Part shown: positions 59,300 through 64,000 of the stretch, one piece after another
Numbering within the stretch: the stretch's first letter is position 1
How the letters are laid out: each line of letters starts with the position of its first letter
Source of the DNA: Pseudomonadota bacterium
GTDB taxonomy: Bacteria > Myxococcota_A > UBA796 > CAJQPC01
Length of the DNA stretch: 64,000 nt
Direction: 5' to 3'
Assembly: GCA_024228935.1 (NCBI GenBank)
Contig: JAAESX010000024.1
Span: forward strand, 88,705 to 152,704
Notes under the pieces: model-generated
The model's database searches: none
What the model was told of the DNA's origin: nothing
What the model saw: the letters and a program-made list of their open reading frames with translations, nothing else
Translations under genes and position numbers: made by a program

Positions 59300-61850
59300 G
59301 TGGGTGGCATTCCCGTTGGAGCGTTCGACCTGTCCACCCGCATCGGCCGCGGGGGGTCGGCGAGGTCTGGCTCGCGTCCCACGTCGACGGGAGTCCGGAA
59401 GACCCGCCGGTGGCCATCAAGGTGCTCACCGACCACGCGGCCCGGGACCCCGAGTACGTCCGCGCCTTCAAGCGGGAGGTCGAGCTGGCTTCTCGGCTGG
59501 ACCACCCGCACATCCTGCTGGTGCACGACTTCGGCGAGATCCCCAGCGAGGCCGAACAGCGGAGCCACGGCGGGCTGAAGGCAGGGAGCCCCTGGCTCGC
59601 GATGGAGCTGGCCGAGGGCGGTCACGTCGGCGAGCGGATCGGCGCGCTGTCGTGGCGCGAGCTGCGCTGGATCCTGCAGTGCGTGCTCGACGCCCTGGCG
59701 CACGCCCATGCCCGAGGGGTCGTCCATCGAGACATCAAGCCGGAGAACGTCCTGCTGGGCGAGACGGGCGTGAAGGTCAGCGACTTCGGCCTGGCGCACG
59801 CCGGCGGCCACGTCCTCCACCATCACGCCGGCACGCCCCACTACATGGCGCCCGAGCAGATCGAGGGGCGCTGGCGCGACTGGGGCCCATGGACGGATCT
59901 CTACGCGGTGGGCTGCCTGGGCTGGACGCTGGCCACCCCCCGTTCCACGAGGCGGGCCTGCGAGGCGCCCTGGAGGCGCACCTGAGCCAGCCTCCGGGCG
60001 AGCTGGTGCCCCTCCTGTCGGTGCCCGAGGGCTTCGCGGACTGGCTCCGCACGCTGCTCACGAAGGACCCGCTGTCCCGCTTCCGACGCGCCGCCGACGC
60101 CAACTGGGCGCTGCTGGCGCTGCCGGACCCGCTCGAGGTGGACGACGATCTGGCCGAGACGACGCTCTCGATGGCACCGATGGCCACGCTGGACCTCACC
60201 TGGGAGGGCGAGGAGCGGCAGGGGCCGGAGCTCCACACCGTCCCTGGGGTCGTGGATCGCTCGGACATCGCCCCGTTCGCGGCGACGTGGCGACGCGCAC
60301 AGGGCCAGGAGGCGCCTCCCCGACTCGCCGGTGTGGGCCTGGGCCTGTGGTCGCTCCGCCACGTCCCACTCGTGGGCCGGGACGAGGTGCGCGACCGGCT
60401 CTGGGAGCACCTGGACGCCGCCCGGACCTCGACGCGGCTGGTCGTGCTGCGGGGCGAGGTCGGTACCGGCAAGCGCCGCGTGGCCCGCTGGCTGTCCGAG
60501 CGGGCCCATGCCCTTGGCGCGGCACACGTACTGGCCGCCGAGCTGGCCCAGGAGGACGCCCTCAGCCAGATGATCGCGCGCTCGCTCCTCTGTCCCGAGC
60601 TCGCCGGACCCGAGCTGGACGAGCGGGTCGAAGGGATGCTGGCGCGGCTGGGCGGACAGGCAGAGGCGGCAGCGGATCTGGCGAAGCTCATCTCCGGAGC
60701 ACCACAACCAGCCGACGTCCGCTACGAGTGCATCGCCGAGCACATCGCGCTGCTCAGCTCGTACCGGCCCGTGCTGCTCCGCCTGGAGAAGCTGCACCTG
60801 TCGATGGACGCGATGGGCCTCGTGGCGCAGCTGCTCTACGGGCCGAGTCGACCGGTCCTCATCGTCGCGACGGTCTCCGACGACGCGCTCCGCGACCAGC
60901 CCGTGGAGTCCTCGATGCTCGACCGCCTGCTCCAGCACCCCGCCGCTCACACCGAGACGCTCGGGCCACTGAGCGGGCCCGAGACCCAGCGGCTCGTCCG
61001 TCAGCTCCTGGGCGTTCGAGGCGAGCTGGCGGCCCGAATCGAGGCGCGCTGCGAGGGAAACCCGATGGTCGCGGTCCAGCTCGTCGGCGACTGGGTCGAG
61101 CGCGGCGTCCTGGTCCCCACGCCGGCCGGATTCCGGCTCCGCGGAGGCGAGGCGGCCGAGCTGCCCGAGGACCTGCATCGGATGTGGCGCGAGCGAACCG
61201 ACCGCTTCCTCGAGGCGCGCCCGGAGACCGAGGCCCACATGCTCGAGCTCGCCGCAGTGCTGGGGGTTCACGTGGACACCCGGCTGTGGCGACAGGTCTG
61301 CCGCGGCGCAGGCCTGCAGGTGTCCCTGCGCTTCGTCGAGGCGCTCATCGCCAACGGCCTGGCCGAAGCGCCCGACGGCGGGCCCGCGTACGAGTCGAGC
61401 TTCACGCACGCGACGCTCCAGGAGAGCCTGGTCCGAAAGGCGCGGGACACGGGGCGGCACGCGCGCTGGAACCTGCTGGCAGCTCGTGTGCTGGGCGAGA
61501 CCGGCGGCAACGACGCTCTGCGAGGCCGACACCTGATGTGGGGAGGTGCTCGCAAGGCCGCCATCACGACGTTGCTGAACGGCGCGTCCGAGTGGGCGGT
61601 GAACGGCCGGCCCGAGGATGCGATGCGCGCCCTCGACGACCGCGAGGCGCTTCTTCGAAGCCTCCGAGTGCCCGAGGGCGACCCTCGCTGGGGCATGGGC
61701 TGGGCGGCCCGCGCATCGACCGCGCTGGGTCACGGCGACCGCGACGCGGCCGAGGCCTGGTCGGCTCGCTTGCTCGAGGCCAGCCAGGATCACGGCTGGG
61801 AGGACCTGGAGGCCGAGGCCGAGCGGGTTCGGGAGCTGCTCGAGGACTGA
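59300..61850 (+). pseudogene. Ser/Thr protein kinase-AAA ATPase fusion with two homopolymer frameshifts
   Basis: Restoring one base at each of two sites gives a protein of about 850 residues from GTG 59300. The kinase domain has IGRGGVGEVW (P-loop), VAIKVL (Lys41), VVHRDIKPENVLLG (Asp145), KVSDFGLAH (Asp162) and GTPHYMAPEQIEG. From about residue 360 an AAA-16/PknK-like ATPase follows, with Walker A GEVGTGKRRVAR (about 386-397), then a helical TPR-like C-terminus. The first break is a run of six G at about 59351 where seven are needed; the second is a run of six C at about 59936 where seven are needed. Both breaks need one extra base in a homopolymer, so sequencing error is the first explanation and the gene is probably intact in the cell. 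Confidence 0.85.
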
Positions 61851-61910
61851 TGGGTCACCGCCGGGTCTCGAGGGGCAGCACGGCGGAGCGGGGATGGTTA
61901 CCGCCCATCG

Positions 61911-63500
61911 ATGACCGCCGTCTCCCTCACGGGACAGAACCTGGACCTCCGCTCGATGGTGGGCGTCGCCCGACGCGCCCGCCGTGTCGGACTGGACGCC
62001 GACTCTCGCCTGGAGATGGGGCGGTCCCGCGCCTGGGTCGAGGACGCGGTCGCCGGTCGCGTGGGTGACGGGGCGGCCATCTACGGCGTGAACACCGGCT
62101 ACGGCTCGCTGGCCCGGGTGCGCATCCCGGCGGAGAAGCTCGACGTCCTCTCGCGGAACCTGGTGCGCTCCCACGCGGCCGGGGTCGGCGCTCCACTTCC
62201 CCGCGATGTCGCGCGCGCCACGGTGCTGCTGCGCGCCAACGCCCTGTCCCGCGGCCGCAGCGGCTGCCGACCCGAGCTCGTCGAGCTGCTCATCGCGCTG
62301 TTGAACGCCGGCATCGATCCCTGGCTCCCCTCGCAGGGAAGCTGCGGCAGCTCGGGCGACCTGGCCCCGCTCGCCCACCTGGCGCTGATCATCGGCCACG
62401 ACGCCGACGACCCCGACGAGGAGTGCGGATCCGCCTGGATCGGCGACCAGCTCCTGAGCGGCCGTCAGGCGCTCGCCAGCGCCGGCCTGGAGTCGCTCTC
62501 GCTCGGCCCCAAGGAGGGCCTCGCGCTGACCAATGGCGCCCAGGTCACCACCGCCGTCACGGCCCTGGCCCTGGCCGACAGCATCCGACTGGTCCAGGTC
62601 GCGGAGATCGCGGCGGCGCTGTCGATCGAGGCCCTGCGCGGCGTCACCCGCGCGTTCCGGCCCGAGGTCCACGCGATGCGACCGTACCCGGGCGCCGTGG
62701 CCTGCGCGTCGAACCTCCTGCGGCTCCTCGACGGCAGCGAGCTCGTGGACTCGGTCGAGGGCAAGGTCCAGGACGCCTACGCCCTGCGCTGCACCCCGGT
62801 GGTGCTCGGCTCGGTCCGCGACAGCCTGCGCTTCGTCCACCAGCAGGTCGCCGTCGAGCTCAACGCCGTCACGGACAACCCGCTCATCCTCGTGGACGCC
62901 GACGGCGACGACAAGGCGTTCAGCGCGGGCCTCTTCCACGGTGAGCCCATCGGCATGGCCGCCGACCTGCTCAAGATCGCTGTCAGCGAGCTGGCGAGCC
63001 TGTCGGAGCGCCGCCTCTACCGCCTGACGACCGGCGCGCTCAGCGTCCAGCTCCCCGCCTCGCTACGCGGGGACGGCGCCGGCGTCGGACTGCTCGCCCT
63101 GCAGACCTCGGCGGCGGCCCTGGTCAGCGAGAACAAGGCCCTGGGCTTCCCCGCGTCGGTGGACTCGATCCCGACCTGCGAGGACCAGGAGGACCACGTC
63201 GCGATGTCGACGACCGCCTCCCGACGGGCGGCCGAGGTCGTCGAGAACGCCCAGCGCGTCGTCGCCATCGAGCTGCTCTGCGCCCATCGGGCCCTGTCCC
63301 ATCGGCTCGAGGCCGAGCCGGGCATGACCCTGGGCGCCGGCACCTACCCGGCCTGGCAGGCCCTCTCCGAGGCGCTCGAGGGCGCCACGCACGAGACCCC
63401 CGCCGAGCTGGTCCGCCGCATCGAGCCGCTGGTGGCCGGCCCGGCGCTCGAGGACGTCGTCGAGGCGCGCATCGGCGGTCTGGCCCGAGGCATCGCATGA
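61911..63500 (+). CDS. hutH: Histidine ammonia-lyase family enzyme with SSG catalytic triad
   Basis: A 529-residue MIO-type ammonia-lyase. HutH deaminates L-His to urocanate. Signatures: AIYGVNTGYGSLARV (Tyr58), NLVRSHAAGVGAPL (His88), the MIO loop SQGSCGSSGDLAPLAH with Ser147-Ser148-Gly149 where most enzymes have Ala-Ser-Gly, VTDNPLI, and CEDQEDHVAMS, whose QEDHV favours histidine over phenylalanine/tyrosine lyases. ATG 61911 follows 60 bp with no obvious promoter after the kinase gene. The next gene is a degenerate paralogue overlapping by 4 nt (ATGA), so the two are translated together. No hutU/hutI genes are in view, so a biosynthetic role is also possible. Confidence 0.9.
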   Translation: MTAVSLTGQNLDLRSMVGVARRARRVGLDADSRLEMGRSRAWVEDAVAGRVGDGAAIYGVNTGYGSLARVRIPAEKLDVLSRNLVRSHAAGVGAPLPRDVARATVLLRANALSRGRSGCRPELVELLIALLNAGIDPWLPSQGSCGSSGDLAPLAHLALIIGHDADDPDEECGSAWIGDQLLSGRQALASAGLESLSLGPKEGLALTNGAQVTTAVTALALADSIRLVQVAEIAAALSIEALRGVTRAFRPEVHAMRPYPGAVACASNLLRLLDGSELVDSVEGKVQDAYALRCTPVVLGSVRDSLRFVHQQVAVELNAVTDNPLILVDADGDDKAFSAGLFHGEPIGMAADLLKIAVSELASLSERRLYRLTTGALSVQLPASLRGDGAGVGLLALQTSAAALVSENKALGFPASVDSIPTCEDQEDHVAMSTTASRRAAEVVENAQRVVAIELLCAHRALSHRLEAEPGMTLGAGTYPAWQALSEALEGATHETPAELVRRIEPLVAGPALEDVVEARIGGLARGIA

Positions 63501-64000
63501 TCGTCCTCGACGGCCACACGCTGACCCCGCCGGACGTCCACGCCATCGCGCAGGGCGAGCAGGTGGTCCTGGGTGGCGAGGCCCGCGCCGCGATGGCGGC
63601 CAACCACGCCGCGTTCCTGGCGCTCGACCCGCCCGACATCCTGGCCCGCAAGGAGGCCTGGCTCGTCGGCACGCCCGCTCCGGACGTGGCCGAGGGAGAG
63701 CGCCTGAGAGCGTTCGTGCTCGGCCACTGCGCCGGCGTCGGCCCCGCCATGCCCCGCGAGCACGTCCGCGCCCTGATGGCGTGCCGGGCGAACGTCCTGG
63801 CCGCCGGCCTCTCCGGCTGCCGACCCCAAGCCGCGCAGCGCCTCGTCGACCTGCTCAACGCTGACGTCGTGCCGGTCGTACCTGGTCGTGGTGGCGTCGG
63901 CGCGGCAGGCTCCGCCCCCCTGGCCCACGTGGCCCAGGTGGCCTTCGGCCTGGGTGGACACGCCATCGTGGACGGGGTCGAGGTCGACGGCCGCGACGCC
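63497..64000 (+). CDS. Degenerate ammonia-lyase paralogue, 3' end outside window
   Basis: 168 residues are visible from ATG 63497, which lies in the stop codon of hutH; the frame is open to the window edge. It aligns with the N-terminal part of HutH, for example NVLAAGLSGCRPQAAQRLVD against the LSRGRSGCRPELVELLIA stretch. The catalytic positions have changed: the MIO loop reads GRGGVGAAGSAPLAH, with Ala137 in place of the essential Ser and Ser139 in place of Asp. VLGHCAGVGPAM replaces the SHAAGVG motif, and the Tyr of YGVNTG is missing (LVGTPAP). So it should lack the MIO group. A structural partner of HutH in a mixed tetramer is the simplest idea. Confidence 0.85.
   Translation, partial: MIVLDGHTLTPPDVHAIAQGEQVVLGGEARAAMAANHAAFLALDPPDILARKEAWLVGTPAPDVAEGERLRAFVLGHCAGVGPAMPREHVRALMACRANVLAAGLSGCRPQAAQRLVDLLNADVVPVVPGRGGVGAAGSAPLAHVAQVAFGLGGHAIVDGVEVDGRDA

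Noticed and set aside
1..64000. tRNA, rRNA and CRISPR arrays
   Set aside because: No cloverleaf, conserved rRNA stretch or regularly spaced direct repeat with unique spacers was seen. The repeats present are short tandem ones.
1..64000. Insertion sequence, transposase or prophage genes
   Set aside because: No transposase, integrase or phage structural protein was recognised; the broken genes have no flanking inverted repeats that I could find.

Overview
ORGANISM. The window is very GC-rich, gene-dense, and full of secreted and lipid-anchored proteins. It carries acidic calcium-type repeats, FG-GAP and beta-helix lipoproteins, an FHA regulator, a Ser/Thr kinase-ATPase, an XPB-type helicase and a remnant with a MYXO-CTERM-like tail. 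I infer a Gram-negative, myxobacterium-like lineage (Myxococcota or a relative); no rRNA is present to fix the taxonomy. Genes are tightly packed, GTG starts are frequent, and many same-strand neighbours overlap by 4 nt (GTGA/ATGA), implying translational coupling. Several reading frames are broken. Two breaks in the kinase gene sit exactly at runs of six G and six C, which suggests homopolymer sequencing errors; the TPR gene near 9 kb has several nonsense and frame lesions and looks truly dead. LAYOUT. 1-6.3 kb: a sulfatase-like enzyme cut by the window edge, a lipoprotein, an XPB-type helicase with a tiny coupled partner gene, a divergent ECF sigma/anti-sigma/coiled-coil operon, and a frameshifted lipoprotein gene. 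6.3-8.5 kb: an rtcB-rtcA RNA repair operon. 8.6-9.7 kb: a decayed TPR gene running into the 3' end of an FG-GAP lipoprotein gene. 9.7-15.2 kb: a five-gene minus-strand operon (membrane protein, serine hydrolase, secreted protein, beta-helix lipoprotein, FG-GAP lipoprotein). 15.2-25.2 kb: a copper monooxygenase fused to a haem-c motif, an alpha/beta hydrolase lipoprotein, a golvesin/MYXO-CTERM-like remnant, a sulfatase-like lipoprotein divergent from a DigH-like glycosidase, and a CapA-like lipoprotein. 25.3-38.8 kb: acidic and beta-propeller lipoproteins, an FHA regulator, a zinc-ribbon/propeller protein, a methyltransferase, a second hydrolase lipoprotein, a pseudo-receiver protein and envelope proteins. 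38.9-48.1 kb: a complete tripartite efflux operon with two RND permeases. 48.2-55.5 kb: a stand-alone four-helix-bundle (IVP/S23) gene beside heptamer repeats, rsmB, a zinc-ribbon TPR protein, a hydrolase, an FG-GAP lipoprotein and an epimerase. 55.5-64 kb: a large acidic repeat lipoprotein with a clear promoter and terminator, a candidate structured RNA, a methyltransferase, a kinase-ATPase, and a histidine ammonia-lyase coupled to a catalytically degenerate paralogue that runs off the end. HOW THEY FIT. Most of the window serves the cell envelope: display or storage of acidic proteins, peptidoglycan and ester hydrolysis, and export. Embedded in this are RNA and DNA repair functions (rtcBA, XPB) and signalling genes (ECF, FHA, kinase, pseudo-receiver). 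The most unusual window-wide property is an almost uniform use of ultra-short lipoprotein signal peptides: 6-12 residues before the lipobox Cys, and usually no positively charged N-region.
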